Shown here: piece by piece, positions 18,273-28,591 of the stretch
Numbering within the stretch: position 1 is the first letter of the stretch
Layout of the letters: each line of letters begins with the position of its first letter
DNA from: FCB group bacterium
GTDB taxonomy: Bacteria > Fidelibacterota > Marinisomatia > Marinisomatales > JAADGP01
Reading direction: 5' to 3'
Length of the DNA stretch: 32,249 bases
Assembly: GCA_013152315.1 (NCBI GenBank)
Contig: JAADGP010000145.1
Coordinates: forward strand, 1 to 32,249
The notes under the pieces: generated by a model
The model's database searches: none
What the model was told of the DNA's origin: nothing
The model's input: only the letters and a program-made list of their open reading frames with translations
Translations under genes and position numbers: made by a program

Positions 18273-19250
18273 ATGTCATATCGAAGAATCATTATCGGGG
18301 ACACGGAAATTAAAATCCCGGATAAATTATTAACGTTAGGAGTATTTCCGATTATCGGATTGGCAATATTGCTTTGGTTATTGACGGGAATCTATATCGT
18401 TGGTCCCGATGAAGTCGGAGTAGTGCGAACCTTCGGCAAGTATACACGCACGGTCCAGTCCGGCCTGCGTTACCATTTGCCTTACCCCATTGAGAAGGCG
18501 GATACTCCCAAGGTAATGGAAGTGAAGCGCGTTGAGGTCGGGTTCCGGACTCTGGGAAAAAATCAGTACCGAAAGATTGATCGGGAAAGCTTAATGCTGA
18601 CCGGCGACGAAAATATTGTGGATGCCGAGATGATCGTCCAGTATAAGATTAAAAACCCATCGGACTATCTCTTCAAATTTGTTCAGCCGGAGCTAACTGT
18701 TCGTGAGGCGGCGGAAGCTTCATTGCGAACGGTAGTAGGCCGAAATAAGATTGATGAGGCTCTCACGGCCGGTAAATTTATGATCCAGGAGGAAACCAAG
18801 ACGTTGTTACAAGAAATCTTGGACAAGTATCAGACCGGTATTCAAATCGTGGCTGTCCAGTTGCAGGCCGTTGCTCCGCCCAAGCCGGTGGTCGCGGCTT
18901 TTAAAGACGTTGCTTCGGCTAAGGAAGATAAAAACCGCATGATAAACCAGGCGGAGGGATATCGGAACGATATCATCCCCAAGGCCCGGGGACAAGCGCA
19001 AGCGTTGATCCGGGAAGCCGAAGGTTATCGGGAAGCCCGGATTAAACGCGCCGAAGGAGACGTAGCTAAATTCAAAGCGATTTTGAGAGAATATCGCAAG
19101 GCTAAAAATATCACCAAGAAGCGGTTGTACCTGGAAGCCATGGAAGAGATTCTCCCGAACATCCAGAAATATATAATCCCGGATGGGAAGAATGGCAATC
19201 TATTGAATTTATTGAATCTTGGATCAACCAAGGGAGGGAGTAAAAAATGA
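18273..19250 (+). CDS. hflK: FtsH protease activity modulator HflK (SPFH/band 7)
   Basis: GIYIVGPDEVGVVRTFGKYTRTVQSGLRYHLPYPIEKADTPKV; SPFH domain; paired with hflC. Confidence 0.93.
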   Translation: MSYRRIIIGDTEIKIPDKLLTLGVFPIIGLAILLWLLTGIYIVGPDEVGVVRTFGKYTRTVQSGLRYHLPYPIEKADTPKVMEVKRVEVGFRTLGKNQYRKIDRESLMLTGDENIVDAEMIVQYKIKNPSDYLFKFVQPELTVREAAEASLRTVVGRNKIDEALTAGKFMIQEETKTLLQEILDKYQTGIQIVAVQLQAVAPPKPVVAAFKDVASAKEDKNRMINQAEGYRNDIIPKARGQAQALIREAEGYREARIKRAEGDVAKFKAILREYRKAKNITKKRLYLEAMEEILPNIQKYIIPDGKNGNLLNLLNLGSTKGGSKK

Positions 19251-20095
19251 AAAAGGTGATTATAGGTGTTATCATCCTGGCTGTCTTGGTTGTGTGGACA
19301 ACCGTTTTTACCGTGGATATGACCGAGCAGGTAGTGATTTTGCAGTTTGGAAAACCGGTGCGTACGATCAAGGAACCGGGCTTGAATTTTAAGTTGCCGG
19401 TACCGTTTCAAAATGCGATTGTGTTTGATAAACGATTGCTTGAGTACGACGTTCCGCCGGAAGAAATTCTAAGTCAGGATAAAAAGACTCTGATTGTGGA
19501 TAATTACGTTCGCTGGCGGATCGTTGATCCCTTGTTGTTCCTGCAAACCGTTCAGGCAATACCCACGGCTGTAACCCGGCTGGACGATATTGTGTATTCC
19601 GAATTACGGCGTGAATTGGGTACTCACAACATGGTGGAGATCATTACCGAGAACCGGGAATTGATCATGGAAAAGGTAACGGAAGCCAGTAGCAAGGCCA
19701 CGCAATCGTATGGTCTTGAAGTGGTGGATGTTCGTATCCGCCGTGTGGATTTACCACCTGAAAATGAGAAATCCATTTATGCCCGGATGGATGCGGAACG
19801 GAAACGAAAAGCTAACAGATTCCGCTCCGAAGGTTCGGAAGAAGCCCAGAAAATCCGCGCGAAAACCGATAAGGAAAAAACCATCATTCTGGCTGAATCT
19901 TATAAACAATCGGAAGAAATCCGTGGTGAAGGCGATGCCCGAGCGACAGAGATTTATGCCGGTACCTATTCCGCCGATCCGGAGTTTTATGAATTTGTAC
20001 GGACTTTGGACGCCTACCGGAAGATCGTTGATGATCAAACAACCCTGGTGTTGCCGGCCGATTCAAAATTGTTTGAGATTCTGCAGGGGAAATAA
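19247..20095 (+). CDS. hflC: Protease modulator HflC (SPFH/band 7)
   Basis: TTVFTVDMTEQVVILQFGKPVRTIKEPGLNFKLPVPFQNAIVFDKRLLEYD; ARMDAERKRKANRFRSEGSEEAQKIRA. Confidence 0.93.
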   Translation: MKKVIIGVIILAVLVVWTTVFTVDMTEQVVILQFGKPVRTIKEPGLNFKLPVPFQNAIVFDKRLLEYDVPPEEILSQDKKTLIVDNYVRWRIVDPLLFLQTVQAIPTAVTRLDDIVYSELRRELGTHNMVEIITENRELIMEKVTEASSKATQSYGLEVVDVRIRRVDLPPENEKSIYARMDAERKRKANRFRSEGSEEAQKIRAKTDKEKTIILAESYKQSEEIRGEGDARATEIYAGTYSADPEFYEFVRTLDAYRKIVDDQTTLVLPADSKLFEILQGK

Positions 20096-20185
20096 GTGCT
20101 ACCTGCTGGCAAGGTGTCAATCGAATAAATTTTTCACTGATGTCTTGTCAATCGGGGAAACCCCGAAAATGAGGTTCTTGTTATG

Positions 20186-20222
20186 AGCAGTCTTAGTCGA
20201 TTAGATACCGATTAAGACTGTT
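20186..20222 (+). promoter_or_regulatory. Stem-loop in the hflC-hslV intergenic region (possible hslVU leader hairpin)
   Basis: AGTCTTAGTCG-attagatac-CGATTAAGACT (20189-20199 / 20209-20219), extendable to 14 pairs with G.U wobbles; no T-tract. Confidence 0.55.
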
Positions 20223-20286
20223 GCATACAGGAAGGGTAGTGAAGGTTTATTATTAAAAACGTTTGTAATTATATAGGATATTGTGA

Positions 20287-20832
20287 ATGGAAAAACAATT
20301 TCATGCCACGACGATTCTTGGCGTGCGACGTAAAAGGGACGTCGCCATCGGTGGGGATGGTCAGGTGACCTTTGGAGATATGGCGCTGAAACAGAAGGCG
20401 GTAAAAGTTCGTCGTTTTGAGACGGAGCGTGGTCAGATCCTTGGTGGTTTTGCCGGCGCGGCGGCCGATGCGTTAACCCTGTTCGAAAAATTCGAACAGA
20501 AGCTGGATGAATACGGTGGCGATTTGCGGCGCTCGGTTGTGGAACTGGCCAAGGAGTGGCGTACCGATAAATACCTGCGGCATCTGGACGCCTTATTGGC
20601 GTTGATGGATCGTAAAAACAGTTTTATTGTATCCGGGGACGGAAATGTAATTGAACCCGACGGGTCCGTCATCGCCATCGGTTCCGGTGGCGGTTTCGCT
20701 CAGTCCGCGGCCACGGCCTTTTTGGCGAGTACCAAATTATCCGCGAAAGAGGTGGTGAAACGATCGTTGAAAATCGCCGCCGACCTTTGTATTTATACCA
20801 ACGATTCAATCACGGTTTTGGAGTTGGAATGA
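20287..20832 (+). CDS. hslV: ATP-dependent protease subunit HslV
   Basis: Propeptide MEKQFHA then [37 protein letters not shown]; catalytic Thr start. Confidence 0.97.
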   Translation: MEKQFHATTILGVRRKRDVAIGGDGQVTFGDMALKQKAVKVRRFETERGQILGGFAGAAADALTLFEKFEQKLDEYGGDLRRSVVELAKEWRTDKYLRHLDALLALMDRKNSFIVSGDGNVIEPDGSVIAIGSGGGFAQSAATAFLASTKLSAKEVVKRSLKIAADLCIYTNDSITVLELE

Positions 20833-22172
20833 AGGCCCTGACCCCACGAGAGATTGTAAAGGAACTGGATAAATACATTGTTGGCCAGGAAAAGGCCAAG
20901 CGCGCGGTGGCTATCGCTTTGCGAAATCGTTGGCGCCGGCAACAAGTTCCGGCCAACATGCGGGACGAAATCGTGCCGAACAATATTATTTTAATCGGAT
21001 CCACCGGTGTCGGGAAAACCGAAATTGCCCGTCGTCTGGCAAACCTGGCCCACGCGCCTTTCATTAAAGTTGAGGCCAGCAAGTTTACCGAAGTCGGTTA
21101 CGTAGGGCGGGACGTGGAATCGATTATTCGTGATTTGACCGATATCGCGGTGAATATGGTGCATGTGGAAAAAGAAAAGGAAGTGGTTTCCCGGGCCGAG
21201 GAACTGGCCCAGGAGCGATTGCTGGATCTGCTGTTCCCGGGCGAAGGATTAAAAGACCGGAAACGCACGCCGGAAGCGAAGGAACGGTATGAACGTAACC
21301 GGCTGCGGTTATTGAAAAAACTGGAACGGGGCGATTTCGAAGATCGCGAACTGGAGGTTGAAGTGCCGGAAGATTCATTTCCGATGATGCAGGTGTTTGG
21401 CCCCATGGGTATGGAGGATGTGGGGATTAATTTAAAGGAAATGATATCCAGCGTACTTCCCGGTTCGAAAAAACGTCGCCGCATGAAAGTTTCCGAAGCG
21501 CGTTCGTTTTTGGTCGAATCCGAAATACAGAAATTAATCGACCATGAGGAAGTGAACCGGATCGCGAAAGAACGGGTTGAGAATCACGGTATCGTCTTTT
21601 TGGATGAAATCGATAAAATCACCGATAGTAACGGTGGCGGTGCCGGCCCCGACGTAAGCCGGGAAGGTGTCCAGCGGGATTTGCTGCCGATTATTGAAGG
21701 AAGTACGGTCCCGACGAAATACGGTCTGGTGCGGACCGACCATATTCTGTTTATCGCCGCCGGGGCTTTTCACGTGGCCACGCCCTCGGATATGATTCCC
21801 GAACTGCAGGGGCGCTTCCCAATCCGGGTCGAAATGAATAAATTGAGCACCGAGGATTTCATTAAAATCCTGACCCACCCCAAGAATGCCCTGATTAAAC
21901 AGTATAAGGCCTTATTGGCGGCGGAAGGGGTGGAACTGGAATTCAATAAACCGGCTATCAGGGCGATTGCCGCGATTGCCACTGAAGTGAACAACAAAAC
22001 CGAGAATATCGGCGCCCGACGTCTCCATACGATTATGACGAAGCTCCTCGATGATTACCTCTTTGACCATTTTTCCGGGAAAAAGAAGAAGATCATGATT
22101 ACTAAAAAAATTGTGGAAGAGAAATTATCCGGCATTGCCAGAGACCAAGACTTAAGCCGTTACATTCTGTAA
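20829..22172 (+). CDS. hslU: ATP-dependent protease ATPase subunit HslU
   Basis: [37 protein letters not shown]; Walker [30 protein letters not shown] 20829 overlaps hslV stop. Confidence 0.97.
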   Translation: MKALTPREIVKELDKYIVGQEKAKRAVAIALRNRWRRQQVPANMRDEIVPNNIILIGSTGVGKTEIARRLANLAHAPFIKVEASKFTEVGYVGRDVESIIRDLTDIAVNMVHVEKEKEVVSRAEELAQERLLDLLFPGEGLKDRKRTPEAKERYERNRLRLLKKLERGDFEDRELEVEVPEDSFPMMQVFGPMGMEDVGINLKEMISSVLPGSKKRRRMKVSEARSFLVESEIQKLIDHEEVNRIAKERVENHGIVFLDEIDKITDSNGGGAGPDVSREGVQRDLLPIIEGSTVPTKYGLVRTDHILFIAAGAFHVATPSDMIPELQGRFPIRVEMNKLSTEDFIKILTHPKNALIKQYKALLAAEGVELEFNKPAIRAIAAIATEVNNKTENIGARRLHTIMTKLLDDYLFDHFSGKKKKIMITKKIVEEKLSGIARDQDLSRYIL

Positions 22173-22211
22173 AATTCGGGTACGGAAACATAGGATAACC
22201 AAAAGCTTTAA

Positions 22212-23138
<927 letters not shown>

Positions 23139-23166
23139 GGATATACAATTAGGGTCCGGGGCTTCC

Positions 23167-23270
23167 CCCGAGTCACGCAACACGTTTCCCCGACAATCGC
23201 TTCGCTTCGTCGGGGTCTCCGCTCCGCTACGACACGTTTCACGCTTCACGTTTCAACGCATACGTCACGT
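23167..23270 (+). repeat. Composite intergenic repeat, locus 3: core 23190-23234 flanked by 7-bp units
   Basis: CCGACAATCGCTTCGCTTCGTCGGGGTCTCCGCTCCGCTACGACA (45 nt) then cgtttca-cgcttca-cgtttca; ends at the stop codon of the minus-strand gene. Confidence 0.88.
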
Positions 23271-24059
23271 TTATTTGGTTTCCTCCCAATGTACCGTATA
23301 GGTCCGGTAGGACACTTTCGCTCCCTCAGGTAGAGGAACCGTAATTTTAAATTTCACCGTTTGCTCAGGGATAATTGCCGTATCGGTGATTACCCCGGAT
23401 TCATATTTAATTTCCTTGCCGGTAACGAAAACCGAATCAAGCGCCACCAGCTCCGTGGTATTGGTCCATAACTGGGCAATGACGCGAACAAAGTCGGCGC
23501 GTTTTTTCCCTACATTTTTCACGGCGCCGCTGATTTCTTCGCGGTCCGGATAAGCGTTAACAAAAGGTTCTCCCAGCAATTCAACTTTCGCCGCCGGTGG
23601 CGATTCCTTCTCAATCCGGACGACATAATTCCGGTCAATCGCCAGACGTCCGATGCTTGTCCTGACAATAATTTGATCGGCCGATTCACTGATAATTTCA
23701 CCCAATACAACGGACCCGTTTTGAAGCGTGATCCGGTTTTGTATTTCGGGCATTCTGATCAGATCCAGAAGCTTCTCGTTTATTTGTGGCATAACGCGCT
23801 GTTTCTGGTAAATCTTAATTATTTGTTTCAGCGAATCGATTTGCATTTGAAGCTGGTCGATATTGGATTTGTATTCGAAAAAGGGTTTCCCGAATTGAAG
23901 TGTTTCCGGTGGGGTGGAAGTGGTGCGAAGAGGAGGAAGTGAATCCCCGGGAACAACGGTTGAATCGTTCCCGGCCGGGATTGACAGGGTGGTGTCTTCC
24001 GCTTGCCCCCAAATGAAGCTTATCATCAACAACGCGGAGATCAGAAAACAGCGGATCAT
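23271..24059 (-). CDS. Secreted/periplasmic hypothetical protein with C-terminal FxLYD-like domain
   Basis: Signal peptide MIRCFLISALLMISFIWGQA; coiled coil; ISGAVKNVGKKRADFVRVIAQLWTNTTELVALDS ... EQTVKFKITVPLPEGAKVSYRTYTVHWEE. Confidence 0.7.
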   Translation of the reverse strand: MIRCFLISALLMISFIWGQAEDTTLSIPAGNDSTVVPGDSLPPLRTTSTPPETLQFGKPFFEYKSNIDQLQMQIDSLKQIIKIYQKQRVMPQINEKLLDLIRMPEIQNRITLQNGSVVLGEIISESADQIIVRTSIGRLAIDRNYVVRIEKESPPAAKVELLGEPFVNAYPDREEISGAVKNVGKKRADFVRVIAQLWTNTTELVALDSVFVTGKEIKYESGVITDTAIIPEQTVKFKITVPLPEGAKVSYRTYTVHWEETK

Positions 24060-25183
24060 GGCCGGATTGCGTTTTTATGGGCCCGGAAGGCCAGGCGCCG
24101 GCGTTCTTCGGAATACCGGTCCGTTACTCCCAGGTCCTCGATCAACGAATAAATGGGACGGTACAAACGATAGTTCTTCGCGTCCCCCAGCAAGGGCAAC
24201 AGTTTGTCTATTACCGAGGGATCATTAAATTGCCCCAATTTACGGATGGCTTTTTTCCGGAGTGAAAGAGGATAATCGTTATTCAGGGCGATTTCGGAAA
24301 GGGTTAGTTTGACTTCGGGATCATCAAAATCTCCCAACGCATCCATGAGAGTATTTAATAAACTGTAATATTGTTTTTTGCCGGTATTGTAGGTGTCGAG
24401 CAGCGTCAGGATCAGCTTTTCTTCCTTTACCCCGGCAAGAGTGTTGAGGGCGAAGTCGCGGACTTCAAGATTGGTTGTCGGATCTCCCAGCAATTCCGTA
24501 AAAGCGCCGATGATTTCAGTGGACTTCTTTTTGCCGAGGATCTCAACCGCGCGGTTGCGAACACCGATACTGACGTTGGGATCTTTGGCAATATTCAATA
24601 GAACCGGGATCACTTCTTCATTGCCCAGGGCGCCCAAGGTTTCGGTGAGTAATTTTTCGGTGCGTGAGAGGTTCGCCCTGGCTACCTCGTATAAATCCAG
24701 CAAGGCCAGCAGTTGGTCTTTGGTACGGACCTTATTTAGGTATTTTACCAGGGTCATATAAAGTTGATTGGATTTATTTTCCACGTTGTGCATGGCCTGG
24801 ACCATTGCTTCCGGCGCTTTTGGATTTTCGCGGAATTCAGCCAATAGTTCGATGGAGGCTTCCATGAAAGTAATATCCATCGCGTCGGCGTTTGCCACGA
24901 CTTTGGCAATGGCATTCAGAGCGGTGGGATGTTGGGTCTCAGCCAAGGCTTTGCCCGCCGCGATACGGACATCGAACGGCTGGTTCGCATCGTTGTATAT
25001 ACTGATTAATTCTTCCAGGGCCTGAATGCGCCCGTCCTGATAAGCCATGCGGAGTTTCTCAATATCGCTGTACATAAGCTCACCATAGCCTTTTTTCTTT
25101 CCAAACAGGGTCAGTTGTTTGACCTTGGAACAGGCCGAAAAAAGCAGCAGTCCCGCTAAAAAAATGGTTAATAGTTTATTCAT
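24056..25183 (-). CDS. HEAT-repeat lipoprotein
   Basis: Lipobox MNKLLTIFLAGLLLFSAC; repeated helical units such as VIPVLLNIAKDPNVSIGVRNRAVEILGKK and LGDPTTNLEVRDFALNTLAGV. Start at 25183, not the track start 25231. Confidence 0.85.
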   Translation of the reverse strand: MNKLLTIFLAGLLLFSACSKVKQLTLFGKKKGYGELMYSDIEKLRMAYQDGRIQALEELISIYNDANQPFDVRIAAGKALAETQHPTALNAIAKVVANADAMDITFMEASIELLAEFRENPKAPEAMVQAMHNVENKSNQLYMTLVKYLNKVRTKDQLLALLDLYEVARANLSRTEKLLTETLGALGNEEVIPVLLNIAKDPNVSIGVRNRAVEILGKKKSTEIIGAFTELLGDPTTNLEVRDFALNTLAGVKEEKLILTLLDTYNTGKKQYYSLLNTLMDALGDFDDPEVKLTLSEIALNNDYPLSLRKKAIRKLGQFNDPSVIDKLLPLLGDAKNYRLYRPIYSLIEDLGVTDRYSEERRRLAFRAHKNAIRP

Positions 25184-25916
25184 TAGCTTCCCATCGCCGG
25201 AGGGTAAATTCCTTGCCGTCAAAATAACCATAAGAATTGTTGTGAATCCAGTCGCCCAGAATTACTAATCTCCCATTTTCCACGGCCAAATCAACAGCCT
25301 GGTGGTAATGCCCGGTAATAACGTAATCGAAACCGTTCTTTATGTGATCCGAAGCGTAAACTTTTAATTCCTCCTGTACCCGTAGATTGTAAGCTTCGGG
25401 GTGGGTATTCTGGTGTCCGCGATTGGCAATCCATTGAGCAAAGTTATACCCAATTGTCGGATGTAACCAACGATAGAACCATATAAAAACCGGGTTGCGG
25501 ATAATCGCTTTTAATACACGATAACCTTTGTCCCAGGGGATGATACCGTCGCCATGAGTTACGTAGAATTTTTTACCGGCCAATTCGAACGCGGTATCGT
25601 TGAAATACGTTTTGGTAGTGAGCGTGTCGGTAACGAAGTCTAACACCCAGTAATCATGGTTCCCCAGCACATAATGGATTTCAATCCCCTGTTGCTTTAG
25701 CTGGTGAAGTTTGCTGAAAAATTCAAAATACATTTTGGGAATCAGATGGGGATACTCAAAATAAAAGTTGAATAAGTCTCCCACGATTAGCAATGACCCC
25801 CCTGTTTGGATAATCTGTTGGAAGAACCGAAACAATCTTTGCTGTCGTTCAATCCCTTGCCGGGTTGGTGACAGCATTAAATGAATGTCGGAAATAAAAT
25901 AGACAGGTAAACGCAT
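25176..25916 (-). CDS. UDP-2,3-diacylglucosamine diphosphatase-like metallophosphoesterase (LpxH family)
   Basis: YFISDIHLML, LLIVGDLFNFYFEYP, HYVLGNHDYW, YVTHGDGIIP, ITGHYHQAV calcineurin-like motifs. Confidence 0.85.
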   Translation of the reverse strand: MRLPVYFISDIHLMLSPTRQGIERQQRLFRFFQQIIQTGGSLLIVGDLFNFYFEYPHLIPKMYFEFFSKLHQLKQQGIEIHYVLGNHDYWVLDFVTDTLTTKTYFNDTAFELAGKKFYVTHGDGIIPWDKGYRVLKAIIRNPVFIWFYRWLHPTIGYNFAQWIANRGHQNTHPEAYNLRVQEELKVYASDHIKNGFDYVITGHYHQAVDLAVENGRLVILGDWIHNNSYGYFDGKEFTLRRWEANE

Positions 25917-26014
25917 GAACGGGCGAACTTAGCGTTTCGAACCGGTTCAGGCAAATAAATTGTCAGGCGGATTGGTCCCGCGAGCGGGGAATGTTTTCGA
26001 TCGTTTTACCTGCT

Positions 26015-26041
26015 AAAAAACCGCGGATGAGGAAACGGTTT
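26015..26041 (-). terminator. Candidate intrinsic terminator downstream of the Lrp/AsnC-like gene
   Basis: Minus-strand AAACCG-tttcctcatccg-CGGTTTTTT; short 6-bp stem followed by T-run. Confidence 0.4.
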
Positions 26042-26125
26042 GGGGGGCTTGGGAGTTTTTACCACTCCCCGGAGTTTTGTCCCGGATGATCCTGGTCGGT
26101 AAAATTATCGGCAAGGGAGTACTGA

Positions 26126-26590
26126 TTAATCCCGGGAGTAGGCAATTTTTTTATTGGTGAAAAAAAGTTCATTTACGATGACTGTTCGGGTGGAAATATC
26201 GGGTATATCGTTTTGAATGGAACGTATAATTTGGTTCAGTTCCTGAATGGTCCCGGTATATATTCTAACCGTAATATATTTTTCGCCGACCGTTGTGTTT
26301 GCCGACCTGACACCGTTTATCGCGGAAATATAATTCAGGGCGCGTTTTTCCACTTCGGGCGTGAAAGACCGTTTGAATATGATATCAACATAGGCAATGA
26401 TTCCTCTTCCGAGGCGTTCGTGATCCAGATCGGCGCAAAACCGGCGGATGAATCCGTTATCGATCATTTTTTTTACGCGTCGACTGACGGCTTGCCTGGT
26501 TAATCCGACCTTCTTCCCAAGGTTTTGAAACGGAATCCGACCGTCCTCCTGCAGGATATCCAATATTTTGTAATCAATGTTATCCAACAT
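26126..26590 (-). CDS. Lrp/AsnC family transcriptional regulator
   Basis: MLDNIDYKILDILQEDGRIPFQNLGKKVGLTRQAVSRRVKKMIDNGFIRRF is the AsnC-type HTH followed by an RAM-like domain. Confidence 0.93.
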   Translation of the reverse strand: MLDNIDYKILDILQEDGRIPFQNLGKKVGLTRQAVSRRVKKMIDNGFIRRFCADLDHERLGRGIIAYVDIIFKRSFTPEVEKRALNYISAINGVRSANTTVGEKYITVRIYTGTIQELNQIIRSIQNDIPDISTRTVIVNELFFTNKKIAYSRD

Positions 26591-26674
26591 AATAAAAATT
26601 CGTTTTTTTCATAAATCCGACCGTGTTTGAATTTTTTTCACGTTCAACAAACGCATAAATATAAAGATCCTATG

Positions 26675-26747
26675 TTGCATAAAGCAATTGATACTAATAT
26701 ATACTTACCATATGCAATCGATATAGCATAAATAGTTGCAAATTTGC
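26675..26747. promoter_or_regulatory. Cluster of TTGC/GCAA inverted repeats between the Lrp-like gene and the SSS symporter
   Basis: TTGCataaaGCAA (26675-26687), TATGC-N10-GCATA (26711-26730), GCAAATTTGC (26738-26747). Confidence 0.45.
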
Positions 26748-26844
26748 GAAATATATTTTAAAATGGTTGCGTATAGACTACTGCTTGATGCTATTACATC
26801 CCTTCGATCCGTAAGGATATCGTTAAAACAAAGAAAGATCAGGT

Positions 26845-28440
26845 ATGCCCGCATTCACCATAAATCTTATCGATTTATCTATTGTTGGTGTCTACGTTGT
26901 TTTTATTGTCGCATTGGGTCTGCATTTCGCGAAGAAACACGAAAGTGCGGAGGAATATTTCCTGGGTGGCCGGAAGTTTACCTGGCCCCTTATTGGATTG
27001 TCGCTTTATGCCTCCAATATGTCGAGCAGCAGCCTTGTCGGATTAGCCGGAAGCGCCTATGGAACGGGCATATCCGTATACAACTACGAATGGATGGCCG
27101 CCATTATATTGATTTTCTTCGCGATCTTTTTCCTGCCGTATTTTTTACGATCACAGGTTTACACAATGCCCGAGTTTCTGGAAAAACGCTACGATAGCAG
27201 GGCCCGTTATTATTTTTCAGCGCTAAACATTTTAATGACCATCGTGATTGATACCGCCGGAACGTTATATGCCGGGGCCTTGATTATTAATCTTATTTTT
27301 CCTGCCATTCCCCTGTGGCAAACAATGCTTGCCCTGGCGTTGGTTGCGGGAGCGTACACCATTGCCGGGGGATTATCCGCGGTGGTTTATACCGATGCGA
27401 TACAGGCCGTACTGCTTACTGTGGGCGCCATTATCATCGCGATAGTGGCGTTTGTTAAGGTCGGTTCCTGGAGCGCCGTAACCGCTGTGACACCGCCCGA
27501 AATGTTAAAGGTGTTTATGCCTTTGGATGATTCTTTTCTACCCTGGCTTGGGGTCTTGACCGGTGTCCCGATACTGGGGTTCTATTTCTGGTGCACAAAT
27601 CAATTCATGGTTCAGCGTGTACTGGGAGCGAAAAGCATTGAACACGGACGGTGGGGCGCGCTGTTTGCCGGTTTGCTTAAGCTGCCGGTGATTTTCATCA
27701 TGGTTTTACCCGGTACCATGGCCAGGGTTTTGTATCCCGATTTACCGCGCGCGGATTTGGCGTTTCCAAGTCTCATGTTCGGTCTCCTGCCGGTAGGTGT
27801 CCGGGGGTTTATTATGGCAGGTCTCCTGGCTGCCATTATGTCCAGTATCGATTCCACTCTCAATTCCGCCTCCACGTTGATTACCATGGATTTCTTTAAG
27901 AAACTTCGTCCGAAGACAAGCAGCGAAGGATTGATGTGGGCCGGGCGTATTTTTACCTTTGTGTTTATGGCGTTGGCCGCGGCCTGGGCCCCGCAAATCC
28001 TCAAATTCCCGTCCCTGTTTCAATATTTGCAGACGGTTCTGGCATATGCCAGTCCACCCATTGTGGCGTTGTTCCTGGTGGGATTGTTCTGGAAACGCGC
28101 CAATGCCCAAGGCGCTTTCGCGGGGATTGTGGTGGGGTTTATTTTTGGTCTTGGACAGTTTACAGTTCGGATAATCGCTCCGGAAACCGCGTGGCTGCCG
28201 GATATTCATTTCCTTTATATGGCCCTTATTCTGCTCATAATAACGGTGCTGACTATTGTAATTGCCAGTTTGCTTACACCGGCGCCGGATAATGAAAAAG
28301 TAAAGGCTTATATATGGAAACGGGCGGACTATGATGCGGAAACCAGGGAACTCGCTTTATTGCCCTGGTACAAGAATTTTCGTATTCAAGCCGTTGTGCT
28401 GTTTATCCTAACCGTTCTGTTTGTCGGAATGTTTGCCTAA
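26845..28440 (+). CDS. Sodium:solute symporter (SSS family)
   Basis: EEYFLGGRKFTWPLIGLSLYASNMSSSSLVGLAGSAYGTGI; AGGLSAVVYTDAIQAVLL; GLLAAIMSSIDSTLNSASTL. Confidence 0.95.
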   Translation: MPAFTINLIDLSIVGVYVVFIVALGLHFAKKHESAEEYFLGGRKFTWPLIGLSLYASNMSSSSLVGLAGSAYGTGISVYNYEWMAAIILIFFAIFFLPYFLRSQVYTMPEFLEKRYDSRARYYFSALNILMTIVIDTAGTLYAGALIINLIFPAIPLWQTMLALALVAGAYTIAGGLSAVVYTDAIQAVLLTVGAIIIAIVAFVKVGSWSAVTAVTPPEMLKVFMPLDDSFLPWLGVLTGVPILGFYFWCTNQFMVQRVLGAKSIEHGRWGALFAGLLKLPVIFIMVLPGTMARVLYPDLPRADLAFPSLMFGLLPVGVRGFIMAGLLAAIMSSIDSTLNSASTLITMDFFKKLRPKTSSEGLMWAGRIFTFVFMALAAAWAPQILKFPSLFQYLQTVLAYASPPIVALFLVGLFWKRANAQGAFAGIVVGFIFGLGQFTVRIIAPETAWLPDIHFLYMALILLIITVLTIVIASLLTPAPDNEKVKAYIWKRADYDAETRELALLPWYKNFRIQAVVLFILTVLFVGMFA

Positions 28441-28591
28441 CCAAAGTCCCGGTGATAATGTATTTTCGGGTCAGTCTTTATAAAAATATTCGCTCAATAT
28501 CAATTGCGCGAATTATTATTCCCGATGATTATCATTATGCATCCGCCGGAGATGGAGCCTGTTGGAGTGCCAAATAAGAAAGGTAGTTAAA

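Noticed and set aside
19710-20186. 158-aa plus-strand ORF within hflC
   Set aside because: Out-of-frame overlap with a recognised SPFH gene.
26051-26069. GGGAGT-ttttacc-ACTCCC hairpin as an additional terminator
   Set aside because: No T-tract on either strand right after the stem; possible but not supportable.
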